NCBI RefSeq assembly: GCF_000165425.1
Contig: NW_001799200.1
Span: 186,178-250,177 of the forward strand
Direction of reading: 5' to 3'
Source of the DNA: Paramecium tetraurelia
Lineage: Eukaryota; Ciliophora; Oligohymenophorea; Peniculida; Parameciidae
Length of the DNA stretch: 64,000 nucleotides
Made by a program: the position numbers and the translations under genes. Shown one piece after another: positions 1-12,600 of this stretch. The notes under the pieces were generated by a model, which searched no databases, was not told the DNA's origin, and worked only from the letters and a program-made list of their open reading frames with translations. Each line of letters opens with the position of its first letter. Position 1 is the stretch's first letter.

Positions 1-60
1 AATATATTGGAACAAATAAAGCAAGACTATTTTTGTCATCACATAATACATTTATTTTGA
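1..60 (+). CDS. possible 3' end of a gene entering from the left
   Basis: Frame 1 is open from the window edge for 19 codons and closes with TGA at 58-60. This would fit the last exon of a plus-strand gene converging on the minus-strand TPR gene whose stop is at 232-234. The stretch is too short to show any family. An open run of this length is expected by chance where only TGA is a stop, so this is a weak call. Confidence 0.2.
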   Translation, partial: NILEQIKQDYFCHHIIHLF

Positions 61-231
61 TTGTGAAGAAACTTATATAATAATATGAACTTTTACTTTA
101 AATATAAAATTTCATTATCAATTAAACATAAATTTATGAAGATTTCTTAAATTCACTAATACGGCTATATCTTGAAATTAATATTAAAGTAAAATATTTT
201 ATACTGATTATTTTGAATATTTTATCATTAC

Positions 232-2168
232 TCAATCAGATTGGATATTTTTTTGAACTTCTGCTTCATCATTTGATTCAACTTATTCATCGATTAAGAT
301 TTCATCTAAAATTTTTAAAGAATTAGACCTATGAGTTTTTAAATTTTTATGTTCTCTGGGGATATATCAAGTACTGAGTGTAAGAGATCAATGGCTTCTT
401 AATATTTTTTCAAATGAGATAGGGTAATGGCTATAAAATTATATTTTTATAACCTTTAAAGGATGCAATCCAAAAATTATACGGATCCCTAGATAAAGCT
501 GCACTAAAAGTTAGTAAAGCTTCATCATATTTTTTCTCATTCATTAAAATAAAGCCTTTAATCCAAAATAGAAATATCAATTGTGGAAATCTTATCAACA
601 AATAGTCCATGTATTTAATTTGTTAGTCGGAATCTAATTAAGCTAAGTCCTAAGTAAGAGTGTTTTGATACTTAGAATCTTTCAAATGTTATACGAATGT
701 TATCAGGATTAAATACTAATATTGATTCTAATAGCTCTAGAGATTAATCATTTTTGTTTTCATTTTTTAAAAACCTCACTAAAAATAAGCTCAAATACAC
801 CTTTTAAATGTTTAATCATCCATGATGTTGGGTCGATTTCTATAAGCTTCTCTTAAATCTTTTATGCTTCTTCAATATTGTTATCCTTTATTAAAGATAT
901 TCCTTAAAAATAAATGGATTTAATGCCTTTTAAGTACAATGCAAAAATATTCTATGGAAATTATTATATCATTTATTCAACTTCATTAGTGTCTTAGTGG
1001 AAATCACAGAACTCTCTTATAGTAAAAGTTGATATTGATGTATTCAACAAAAAGATGTCAAATTTTTGAGGAGAATTTTCTAAAATTTAATCAAGGATCT
1101 ATTTAGCTTCTTCAGGATGTAAGGTTAGAAGTAACAAATTGCCTAAATTATAATATATTATACTTTTAGCTAGCAGAGTATAATTATTATCGGAATTAAT
1201 TTTGACTACTTCTTCGAAACACTCTTTAGCTTCTGTAAAATTCCACAATTATAGTAAACAATAACCTGATAAAAGTTTTACAAATTACCCTTATAATAAA
1301 TTGATGCAAAATCAGATTTATCCAAAAGTATGGCTTTATTATATACCTTAATTGCTGTATTAAATTAATGCAAATATCATAAACATTCTCCTAAAAATTA
1401 AATTGTTTTTAACCTTGTTTGATATATGCTTGAGCATTGTTGTTATTTATGAATTAAACTTTTTAATAACACTCTGATGCTTATTTAAATTATTGAATAG
1501 CTCTTAAACACTCGCCTGAAATTTAATTAGAATTTTACCTTTTCCGAATAAAGCTTATTCATTTTCTACATTCATATTTAAACATTCATCGTAGTATTCA
1601 ATTGCCTTTCTGTATTATTATTATTCAAATAAATAGCTACCTATTTTGTTATTCATTAACTCTTACCAATTTTTACTAAGATCTCTTCATCTTTCTAAAT
1701 GAATAAGTTTAACTAAAAATTTTGATATGTATCTTCAATGGTTTTTCTTAATTTGTAAAGTGTTTGATCAATTGATTATTACATTGTTGATTTTACTCTT
1801 TCAAATAAGAATAAGTTTGCTATTGTTTCTTAAATTTCATTTAAGTTCATATTGTTCATCACAGCCTCTAACCCAAAAACTTGATATTATAACCCTATTA
1901 TCAATGTGTTGAATGACTCCTTTGCTAGGTCAAATTCATTTTTTGTGGCTGTAATAACTTCTTTAATTTTGCTTAGCTATTAATTAATGAAAATGTTAGC
2001 ATCTTCCAATTTTTAAACAGCATCCATATGCTCTATATGCTATTTCTATTTCAAACAATCCAAACAAAATATTCTATTTTAATTGCATTCTTATTTAAAG
2101 CAGCAGAATATGACGCTTTCATTAGGATGTAATTTACAATGTTAATTGCTTTTTTATTACTAAATCAT
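232..2168 (-). CDS. B-box zinc finger / TPR-repeat protein (paralogue 1)
   Basis: Minus-strand gene read with TAA/TAG as Gln. The start ATG at 2168 opens an N-terminal Cys/His cluster of B-box type (about residues 10-40, ending in a CLDC..KH..H pattern), followed by a helical, Gln-rich coiled-coil stretch and then TPR-like helix pairs with the usual Ala/Tyr/Asn positions to the C-terminus. The gene stops at TGA 232-234 after an acidic tail. Several 23-27 nt introns interrupt it, the first at 1641-1666. The N-terminus (MIQ..., then spaced Cys/His) closely parallels that of the neighbouring gene at 2878-6970, so the two look like a tandem duplicate pair. Seen: motif layout and introns. Known: TPRs are protein-protein interaction scaffolds. 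The partner and cellular role are unknown. Not every intron boundary was resolved. Confidence 0.75.
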
Positions 2169-2877
2169 TATTAAATACAAAATTTTATAAATAAAGTAAA
2201 TAAAATATACGTAAAAGTGTTCTTTCAAACGTGAAATATTCAATAATTATTATAAGAAGATACATAATTAATATAATTCTATAATATAAAATTTACTCTG
2301 CCATTGGTTATTAAATTTGATAAAATAGCACTTTTCTTAAGAAAAGTTGAATGCCTTAGTTTTAAGATATTAAGAGCAAATTTAAGGAAGGATACGTAAT
2401 TAGACAATTCAATTTTTATGATACTCCAAGCTACTCATTAGGGAAATTTGAGCATTTATCTACATATATATATATTCAATTTTATCAAAAAAACTAAATT
2501 TTAAATCGATAATAAAATATCTAAAATAAGGTGGATAAGTGAATTAGATTCATTTTATCTCGTAAATGGCTTCTTAAAATTTATTTCTTTTGAACTAACA
2601 ATAACAATTTTAATTGAAATCATGGTAAAGCATGATACAAAATTATTAATTAGTTTATTGTTTAATAAAGGCCGATTAATCCATTAATATTGTGATTTTA
2701 TTCAGGTTAAATCGAATTAGTTAATTGCTGTAAACATTTTAATTATTATAATTCTGTTTACTCAATTCTAAAATATATATAAACATGTAAATTAGAGATT
2801 ATTAATAAATTAATGGATTTTCTATTTAATTAAACTTTATGATTATATGATTTGAATAAATATTATAAATTTATTAT
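2169..2877. other. intergenic gap between the two TPR genes
   Basis: About 700 bp of very AT-rich sequence between the start of the first B-box/TPR gene and the stop of the second, both on the minus strand. I see no coding pattern, only short poly-A/T tracts and an AT dinucleotide run near 2463-2476. It should hold the promoter of paralogue 1 and the terminator of paralogue 2. The gap is long compared with the other intergenic spaces here. Confidence 0.6.
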
Positions 2878-5800
2878 TCATTTTGATTTTGCAGAATTTG
2901 TCTTCTTAAAAACATCTTCACATTATTCTACATCAAAATATAATTATTACTTTTTCTAGTTTGAACCCATTCATCATTTGGTTTAATTCTCAAGGCTTTA
3001 TCAAAGATTGATAATGCTTCTGAATATTGTTTTATTTCTTGTAGACATGCACCTAAATTTGTATAAGTCCCATTGCTACACTTTTTAAATAAGAGAAATA
3101 TAATTATTAGGGTTAATACTCAAAGCAATATTAAATTATTTCAAAGCTTGGTCATATTGTTTAAACATCCTTAATATTTCACCTAATTATGAGAACTTAT
3201 TACCCTTACAAGCCAATGAGTTAACGTGTTTGGAATCATGCTTTAATGCAAAGTCAACCCATTATTCAGCTAAATTATACTAACCCTAAGCTTTTAAACA
3301 ATCAGCTATTAATATTCACCATTTATTTACCTTTACAAAACAAAGCATTTACTGATTTAGAATCATAGGCCAAAATCTTTTCAGCAATTACTATTGATTC
3401 TTTACATTTACCCAAAGCTCTTAAATTATCAGCTAAAAATTAATTACTAAGTTACCTTTATAGTTTAATATACTCATGTTATCTGGATCTTATTCAAGTA
3501 CCTTTTCAATCCATAGATTCGATTCCTCATGTCTTTCTGTTGAATGTAAGAGTTGAGCTTATTAGGTTATAAAGTATTTTATACCTTTTTGTTCAATAAC
3601 GGTTAGGTTAGTAGGATCAATGGTTAAATATTTGTCTATGTAGATGAGAGCTTCCGAATGTTGTCCTAATAGTCTTAAACAATTAGCTAACTAATAAAGA
3701 GGAATACATTTGCAAAGAATAGTTTCAGCATGATCTGGGTCTACTTTTAAAACTGCATCAGTCGATTCTAGAGCTTCAGAGAATCGGCCAAGTTTAAATA
3801 AGGTATTAGCTAAATGAATGTGATTGATTACCTTTTATGAATAAGGTAGGAACATGATTAGGATCAATCTCTAGAACCAAATCAACACAAATAAGAGCCT
3901 CTTTATTTTTATTTTACAAATGTAAGCACTACGCTTTTAATTTATGATAAATTTTAATACTTTTGCAAATCAGAACATCTTTGTTCTAAAAATTAGTTTC
4001 TAAAACCTTATCAGCTTACTTAGATGCCTCTACATGCTATCCCTTTTACAATAGCACATTCACTAAAAATATAATTTCAAGCATACCTTTACAACTAATG
4101 ACTTACTCATTATTTGGATCCAGTGCAAGTACTTTATTGATGTATTCTAATGCCTCATCGTATTGTTTAAGGTTATATAAACATTGTGCTAGAGTTAATT
4201 GCTGAAAGATACCTTTACAACTTAAAATATCTATGTGATTTGGGTTTATCTCCAATACTTTATTACAATATAACAGAGCATCCAAATACCTTTTCAATTG
4301 TCTTAAGCAATCAGCTAAAGATATTTGAATTTGATTTACCTTTACAACACATGGAATTTAAATTACTTGGATCTAACTCTAAAATCTTGTCAGATAACAC
4401 AATTGAATTATCAATTTTGCCTAGCCAATATATGCATTAAACTAAAATATAATATATTAAAAACGTTTGCAATCTAAAGTGTTTATATGCTTTGGCTCTA
4501 TTACCAAGGCTTTTTCTACTAATTCTAGTGCTTACTAATACTACCCCATATTTTTTAACTAATTAGCTATTCAAATGCTTTCAGTTTGTACCTTTCTAAC
4601 GTAAAATATTAACTGATTTAGGATTGGCAACTACAGCTTTCTCTGACCAAATAGCAGCATCCTAATACTAACCAAGTAATCTTAAGCAACTAACTAAACA
4701 TATTTTATTGAATGATACCTTTGCAATGTAAAGTTCTGGTATGTTCAGGATTTATAGCTAATACCTTATCAGACCAAACAATTGCATCTTTGTAATTCCC
4801 AAGCAATCTTAGATTATCAGCTAGAATATGATATTAAATTTACAACCTTTGCAATATAATGTATCTAAATGATTAGGGTCTATTTCTAAAACTTAATCAG
4901 CCCAATTTATGGCTTCTTGAAATTGATCGAGTAAATATAAACTTTGAGCTTTGATATTAAATAAAAACATACTTTTAAATAATAATAATTCTAAATTTTT
5001 AGGATCCTTCTCTAACAATTTGTTTATACAAATTAACGCATCCTTATGATTACCTTCTTATTTTAAACTATTTGCTTAAGGTTAATATTATTTTACCCTT
5101 ATAAAACAATGCTGTTTGATGATTAGAGTCAATACTCAATACTTTATCAGCATAAGTTTCTACCTTTTTATATTTTTTACGCATAAATAAACTCATTGCT
5201 TATAATATTTTAACAATACTTTTAAAAATTAAAGCATTCAGATGCTTGGGATTCTTAGTTAAAATCTTACCAGCTAATTTAATAGCCTCACGATATTTCC
5301 CAAGGGAATATAAAATTTCAACTAAACTTATAGGATTAAAATAATACTTTTACATTCCAAGGCATCAATATCATTAGGATCTTATACCAATACTTTGTCA
5401 ACAACTTTTTACGCTTCACTTGTTTTTTTTTGTACAAATAAGATTTTTGCTATATTTTCAAAATTAAATTACCTTTAACACTTAAAAGATTGACTTGGTT
5501 TGAATCTTCACTCAAAGTTTTATCTATCAATTGAATCGCTTCTTCATACTTCTAGAGACCAAATAAACTTTGAACTTGTAATTAATGATTACTTTTACTT
5601 TTACAATATAATATTTTGGAATTGTTAGGATTTTCAACCAAAGCATTCTCAGCACATTCAAGAGCCTCTTAACATTTACCAACCATAACTAAACCATACA
5701 CTATTTATATGAATTTAAGTTTACATTTACAAAACAAGATATTTATATTTTTGGGATCTTATTTAAGGACTACATCTGCCAATTAAATAGATTTTTGATA

Positions 5801-6970
5801 TTGTCCTAGTTCTCTTAAGCAATTCACTATTAATTACAATTGCTAATTACCTTTATTAATCATAGAATTTAAATGATTAGGGTTTATATGCAACACTTTT
5901 TCAATAACATCCAATGCTTCTTTGTATTTTCCAAGAATACTTAGACAATAAACTAAAATATTAACAGATTCTTACTTTTACAATCTAAAGCTTTTATATG
6001 ATTAGGTTCTATCTCAAGGACTTTATCAGCCCAAACTAGGGCTTCGTCATAATTTTCTGTTAACCTTAAACCGTAAGCTAAAAATTGTTAGGTATATACA
6101 TTTCAGATAAAAGGCTTTAGAATTAATTGGATTTAAAACCAATGATTAATTAAACATCTCAATAGCTTCTTTAAACATTTATTTCTCAGTTAACTTCTAA
6201 CCTATCAAATTGAATATTAGATAGATACCCTTAACGCAAAGTTCTAATGATTACTGAATATCTTTAAGGTTTGAAACAATTTTTTTTTCCCTCGACTAGC
6301 TCTTTTTTTAAGTTGATATGTTATTTTTTTGACTTCGTACACTAATATTCTCGTTAGATCTGCTTATCTTATCACTTGATATACTAATTTTATCACTCAA
6401 TCCACCATCTTTTTACATAGCTTCTTAATATTTATATTCACTTAATCTACTAATCTTCTCACTTGATTAATTATCTACTTGATTGACCTCCATATTTTTC
6501 TCTTCACTTACAATTAACTTATTTTACAAATTTATTATTTATTGATTAAACATTGATCCATACTCTTAAATTGTTTTAATAGTCTCTTCTTTAAATTCTT
6601 TGTATTTCAACATTTAACTGACAACTACATTTATTTCTTTTAGACTTAATTTCTCAATTCTCTCCTAGTCTAAAATATATTTTGTTTTTATTCCTTCCTT
6701 CAAATTATTAAAATTCTATATAATTGCATTTACATCTTGAGATAACTCAATCATTAGACTTTGATAATCAGTCTCAAAATTTTCTATTTATTCAATAAAT
6801 TAAGGAATATCTATCCAATCTTACAAATGAGTTGAATGATGCTTATTTTAAACGCATTTCATGCAAAATAGTCTAAACTCTTTACACTGCTCATTTAGAC
6901 ATACCATTTTAATATTGCTCTTGTGTTCAGCCAAAGAGCATGGTAATTCTAGACTCTTTTCTTATATCAT
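2878..6970 (-). CDS. large B-box zinc finger / TPR-array protein (paralogue 2)
   Basis: The start ATG at 6970 encodes an N-terminal B-box-like cluster (C..H..C..C..FC.KC...HH..H, about residues 11-47). A charged coiled-coil/low-complexity linker to about residue 230 follows, then some 25 TPR-like units to the stop TGA at 2878-2880. Units carry the motif family NPNH..aL.cKG, then a YDEAL..K.L helix pair. Almost every unit has a 22-27 nt intron at the same place and phase, just after the CKG. Examples are 4063-4086 and 4189-4212, exactly 126 nt apart (34 codons plus a 24 nt intron). The first intron is at 6202-6228 and the last at 2938-2960. The array therefore repeats at DNA level with a period near 126-130 bp. 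Estimated length is about 1100 residues. The B-box and TPRs suggest a binding scaffold; no specific function is assigned. Confidence 0.85.
2960..6230 (-). repeat. intron-containing tandem array of TPR units
   Basis: Roughly 25 tandem units of about 126-130 bp, each a 34-codon TPR plus one 22-27 nt intron in phase 1 at a fixed position. On the plus strand the marker is the recurring acctttacaa or close variants, which is the reverse complement of the exon end TGTAAAG followed by GT. The equal spacing and conserved intron phase imply duplication of exon-plus-intron units rather than repeated intron gain. Units have diverged enough that the protein motif is clearer than the DNA match. Confidence 0.8.
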
Positions 6971-9621
6971 TCTTAATTATTATTATTATTCTAAAATAAA
7001 TTATTTTTAATTACAAATTATAACCCTATATACTTATCAATATGACCTCTTGATTAGAAATAGAAAATCAGTATCAATATAACTACTAGAAATTGAATTA
7101 TGAGAGCCCTTATAATTATTTTAATATGAATATTTAGATATGTCAAGTGCGATTAATAATAGTGTTCATTTTTCAATCTACGCCTAAAATATTTAAAAAT
7201 AATAAAATTTAGATACTGTCATAGTGTTCGAATTATTTTTTTAATTTCAGGTATTAATATAAATTAACAGAAAAGAGAAATGCACCACTTTAAAATAAAA
7301 TAATTAGAAAAATGTAAATTTTAATTTCTAAATTGCAGCCCTTTAAAATTTTAAAGTAAGATTTCTTTCTCTTCAAATAAATTTATAGTAGCAATGGGAT
7401 TATTATTCATGCCAAAGACTTTTAAATCAAAAAATAAAATTTCTTAGAATTATTAACAAATAAACTATCTAAAAATTTTACCCTAAAGACCTTCATCTAA
7501 GATAGAACTGAATATATACTTTAAATGCTAATAACTTAGACAATAGAAATAAAAAATTCTTATTTAAGAATGAGCTAGTTTTACAAGCTACCCTAATTTG
7601 TAGACGATTGTTTTCTCTATCTAATTTAAGGTAAGTGCTTGGACATATTAGCTGAAAAATATTGGTAAACATTAATAAGTTTTTAATTTAGACATGGAGA
7701 GTGTGAAGAGCAAATTATGAAAATTAAAAAAATCAACAAATAGGTATATGAATTTATCAAATAATTTTATGTATCTATTTCTATTAAATTTAAGTAATGT
7801 ATATATGTACGTCAATCAGAGATGAGACTCTTATATTTATCTGTATAAAATATGTAAATTTCTTTAATATATTAGAAAAAAGTCAAATTTTAAAGAAAAT
7901 ATAGATCTAAGGAGAAACCTTATATAATAAATAGAGAAGACACGAAAAGATATAAAATGATGTGAAGAGGAGTAATGATTAGATAAATAAATCAATAGAG
8001 AATTTGTAAAAGAAAGGCATTTAAGGAGAAACAAAAATTTCCTAAATTAATAACTTAAATTACTCAAAATAATGAACAATATATTATATAAGGAATCACA
8101 TTAAAAATTTTTCAAAAAATTTGAAATAGGATTGTTAGTACTTTGAAAAATGAAACTTATCAAGAAATAAAAACAATAATCCCATAATAGTACAGATCTT
8201 TCTCTAAATCATTTTATCTTATTAACTTTTTTTATTATGTCATTTATAGTTTGTTTTCATTCTCTATCAGATATTGACTATGAAATCGAAAATAGTTATT
8301 GGGTTTGTCCTTCTTCAAAGTTGATATGATTATTTCAAATTTATCTATTATGCAAGTAGCTAATTATAGAATTAGGAAATTTGGCCTATTTTGATTGGCA
8401 ATTAATTTTTCAATTAATTACTAACCGAACTAATAGAAAACATGAAGTTTAAATAAAATATTCTCCCTATAAGTTACCCAATATATTCTTGAAATAGATT
8501 CTGTAACTTTTAAAAAGGTTCTTTTTTTTTTCCATTCCTTTAAATATATAAATTATTCTTATTTAAATGAAACAGTAATCCATTACTATGACCAAGATCT
8601 TTTAAAGTTTCATGTTGTCCTTTCCTTTTAAGAAAGCTTTTTGTTCATTATGAGAATTCTAACTAGTGAATGCATTTTCATTAAGAAATTTAGTAATTCA
8701 ACTATAACTCATTTTGCTTTGCTTAAGGTGACTCTATTTTATAATAATTTGAGTGTTTTCCAAATACAAGTAAATTTTGACCTTTCTTCTAGATGGTGTA
8801 TTTCGATGATTAATCTTAAACAACCCAGCAGGGCTAGATCTATATATTGTTGTATTTTGCATTTCTAAGATTGAGATAATCTTTTCACCAATCTGAATTT
8901 GACAAAATCTTTTTGATCTTAATGAGCTAATTTTATAATTTACGGGTTGTGTTCATTTTGTGTTATAAGTTTGAAAAATATTTATTAAAAATAATTGTAT
9001 CAAAAAAGTGTAATCTAAACTGCTCATATTTTTGGTTAATATTTAGAAATAGCATTTAAACAGGTTATTTTTAAATATTTTCAAAACACAATATTAATTG
9101 TTGTTGAAGTAACACTAAAAGCCACATTATTTTGAAAACATGGGATTATTTTGTCAAAACACTAAAAGAATCTGCAACAATTCTTAAGTCTGAATTTCAA
9201 TCCATATTTTTCCCTTCTAAATAAACTCAGAGAAAATAGAACTGTTTGACTGTATATATAAAATAGGAGAAGTACCTTTATCAAAATATTTGCAATACGA
9301 ACTTGGGTAATAAACTTATTCCATAAATCAATTCTTCAATATTTATTAATCTTGTTTTAAAACATAAGAATCTGTATAGGTTCAATATTTAATGATTCAA
9401 TCATGGTTTAAATTAATTTAACTTTCTGATTTATGAAAATTATAAAGATATTGAAGTAGATCTCAAAGAAATAATCAAATTATTCTTGAATGAACTACTC
9501 TGATATTCACTAAGTAATTTATAATTTAAATTAATTATCAAAGTTTAATTTAACAATAAGGAGAGGAAAAAAATAAAATGATTTAAAATATTTCCCTATA
9601 TAAATTTAATAATCAATTGGA
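6971..9621. other. long gene-poor stretch
   Basis: About 2.65 kb between the start of the large TPR gene and the 3' end of the surface antigen. No open frame on either strand keeps a family pattern for its length. A possible FHA-domain relic lies at 8500-8960 (separate entry). The rest is AT-rich with scattered short frames, for example around 7500-7800 on the plus strand, that I could not tie to any family. Confidence 0.5.
8500..8960 (-). pseudogene. possible decayed FHA-domain gene fragment
   Basis: Read on the minus strand in changing frames, the region gives pieces that look like a forkhead-associated domain. These are a KDLGHSNGLL segment at about 8576-8604 (compare the family signature D.GS.NG), an upstream SRRK-(V/I)-KIYL piece (compare the S.KHA.I strand), and an earlier IQIGEK strand. 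No single frame holds all three, and TGA codons interrupt. The nearby intact FHA gene at 40778-41505 is not obviously its parent. The similarity is by eye only and could be chance in a low-complexity AT-rich region. Confidence 0.3.
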
Positions 9622-12600
9622 TCAGAAAACTAGATATCCTAAGATAATAGTTGTGAAACCTAGAATGTAACCTGAGGTATCTGTGTTGTTTGGAGTTGTT
9701 GTATTAGGATCTGTAGTGTTATTATTATTAGGTTAAACAGCTGTGCATACTCCACATTTATTTGTAGAAGTGCTCCAAGTATATGTATATCCTGAAGTCA
9801 AGTAGCATTAATCTTGGGTGAAAGTAGCAGGGTCCTTTTCTTTACAATCAGCACCATCGACAACACAAATTTGTTAAGATTTTTAATCCCAACTTAAGAA
9901 ATTAACGCAATTTCCATTATTACTTTATTTATATGAAGCGCAGGTATGTGGATCACATTTGCTAGGAACGGTTGTTGTTCCTGATTTTGATTCAGGAGTA
10001 AATGAACATCTGTCTTTGGCATTTGCGCAGGCCTTTGGATCATTTTTAGCTTATGTGCATGATGTCATCAAGGCACATGTACCTTAGTTTTCAGTGGCAC
10101 CTGTAGCAGTAGATTTAGTGAAGACACAAATTCCATCCTTTCCTGCAGAGTTGCAAGCAATTTTATTTTGATATGATGTACTACTGCAATTTGCTTAGTC
10201 AATACAGATAGTTCCATTGGAAACACATGTGGATAATCCAGCCTGACAGATAGATGTTGATATGCCTCCAGCAATATCTGAACATTGGTATACTCTGCAT
10301 GCTCCAGCATTGTTATTGGCTGTAGCATCCCATAAGCATTTACCAGAAGGTCCATCAGATCCATTAGCAGTTGTACAAGCTATTTAAGAAGTATAAGATG
10401 CGCAAGTAGAAATTGCTAAACAATTAGTTCCATCTGAAGTGCAACCTTTCAATTACCTGTAGCACTAATCATGAGTTATTCCTTTAAGATCCTTACAAAC
10501 TTCATCTCTGCAAGTACCATTCTCCCAAGCACATTAACCTGTTGATGTAATCAAATTAGTTGTCTACTCAAGAACTGCACCAACATTGTTTAAGACACAT
10601 GCTTCTTAAAGACCATAAGTTGAACAAGCAGCAAGAGGAGCACAAGATGTTACACCATTAGTTGTGCATTTATTACTTGCTTCTTAACATAATCTGTGAG
10701 TCTTATAGAATGCATCAGTGCATGAAGTATAAGCTTTACAAATAGCGGAATCAGTTGAATCAAGTGCTGGAACAGTCTTAATGCAAGGACCATCATATCC
10801 AACTCTGCATCCCTTTGTATTTGTTTCTGAACATAAAGTAATAGCCAAACAAGTTGATCCATCTGTAGTACATTAGCCTGAGATCTTTTAACATTCATCA
10901 TGGTCTGTCCAAATTAGACTCTTGCATGAAGAATATTGGAAACAACCTCCATTTCCAGAGTTTGCACCAGAAATCCAAAGACATGGTTGATATGTTCCAT
11001 TATACAATCCTTCAATACAAGCAGCTCTTACTGTAGCAGCTTCACAAGTTAACTGGGTGGTACATTTACCATTCAAGCCAGCAGTGCATTTAATTTTAGT
11101 AGTTGCAGCTTTGCATTCTGCATGAGTAGCAAAGGAAAAATCTTAACATCCTTGATCTCTACATTTACCATTGTCCCAGGTACATTTATTAAGGGGTTAG
11201 CCTGCAACATTATTACATGCTGATTCTGCTGTTGCAGCAGAGCATGTTGATTTAATAACACATCCTCCTCCTTACTTAGTTGTACATTCTTCTTTGTAGG
11301 CTATACATTCTGCTTCAGTGTCATAATCAGTAGAAACAGGAGCTGTTGCACAAGTTCTTGAAACACAAGTGCTACTGGCTGTCAACCATTAACATTTTCC
11401 ATTCTAATCATCTTTCACACATCCTGCAACATTAGTGACAGCTTAACATGAAGTTCTCAATACACATTTAGTACCATTAGTAGTACAACCAGCTTTTGCT
11501 TTTTAGCATTCGTCATCTGTAGTGAATGTGAAATCTTCGCAAATTTCAAGTTTACATTTACTACTTTCATCCAAAGTACATCCTGAGAAATAACTAGCAC
11601 ATCCATCTTTAGTGGTTACATCACTTGGAGCAGTTGAACAAGCTTTTGTATAGCATGCACCATCCAAATATTAACATGCATTTCCTCCTTTATCCTTAAC
11701 ACATTATTTTTCAGTCATTCCTTCACATTTGTCAGGTCTAACAACACAACCCATATTATCTGATGCAACTGTACATGTACCATCATCCAAATATAATTTG
11801 CATTCATCATCGCTATCATAACTTTCTGTATCAGGTGCAGTTTCACATGTCTTAATTCTGCATTTAGCTGTGTCATCCCAAACACAGGTTCTCCCTTCAG
11901 AATCAACAAAGCATTGTGCTTAACCATAATCAGTACAGTTTCCAACCTTTTAACATCCAGAAGCAGAAACTGTTCCATCTGCGGCTGTCACTATAGCAAC
12001 TGTGCAATGGTCTGATTTCTTGGTTCCAGCATTAGCCTTATAGTAATCATAACAACCATTATGGTCAGTGTAGGAACTTCCTGCAGTTGTACAAGCTTTT
12101 TCCATGCATTTATTTGAACCATCTTCCTGTGTTACCATGACACATGGCCATTCAGCTGAGTTTAGGTAACAATTTTTATCATTATAACTGGAACATGTAG
12201 CCTATCTGTTTTAACATCCTACTCCTGTAGATTTAACTGTACATTTCAAGCTAGAAATTCCATTACATAATGCGTGAGTATTGTAAGAATCCTCAATTTT
12301 ATCACATGAAAGATCTACACATGTCAAAGCCTTTTTTTCATTCCAGAAACAACTTCCTCCATTTGTGCATTATTCAGAGGATAAATAAGTATTACATGCA
12401 GCCTTAGGAATACAACCACCTACTTTTGCAACTGTGCAAGTATTTAAATAAGTATTACAATCTGAATGAGTTAATGCTGTAGTAGTTGGTTTAGTATAAC
12501 AAGTCTTTTTCACACATTATCCTCCATCGCTACCAACAACCCACTCACAATCTGCATCGGTAACAGAACCTATGCAGTCTGCTTAGACAGTAACTTCTGA

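Noticed and set aside
7500-7800. Possible kinase remnant on the plus strand (CLDILAEKYW-like piece)
   Set aside because: Only a faint resemblance over a few residues, with no catalytic motif nearby.
8641-8868. Plus-strand 75-codon frame
   Set aside because: No ATG context or domain, and it lies opposite the FHA-like pieces, which make more sense on the minus strand.
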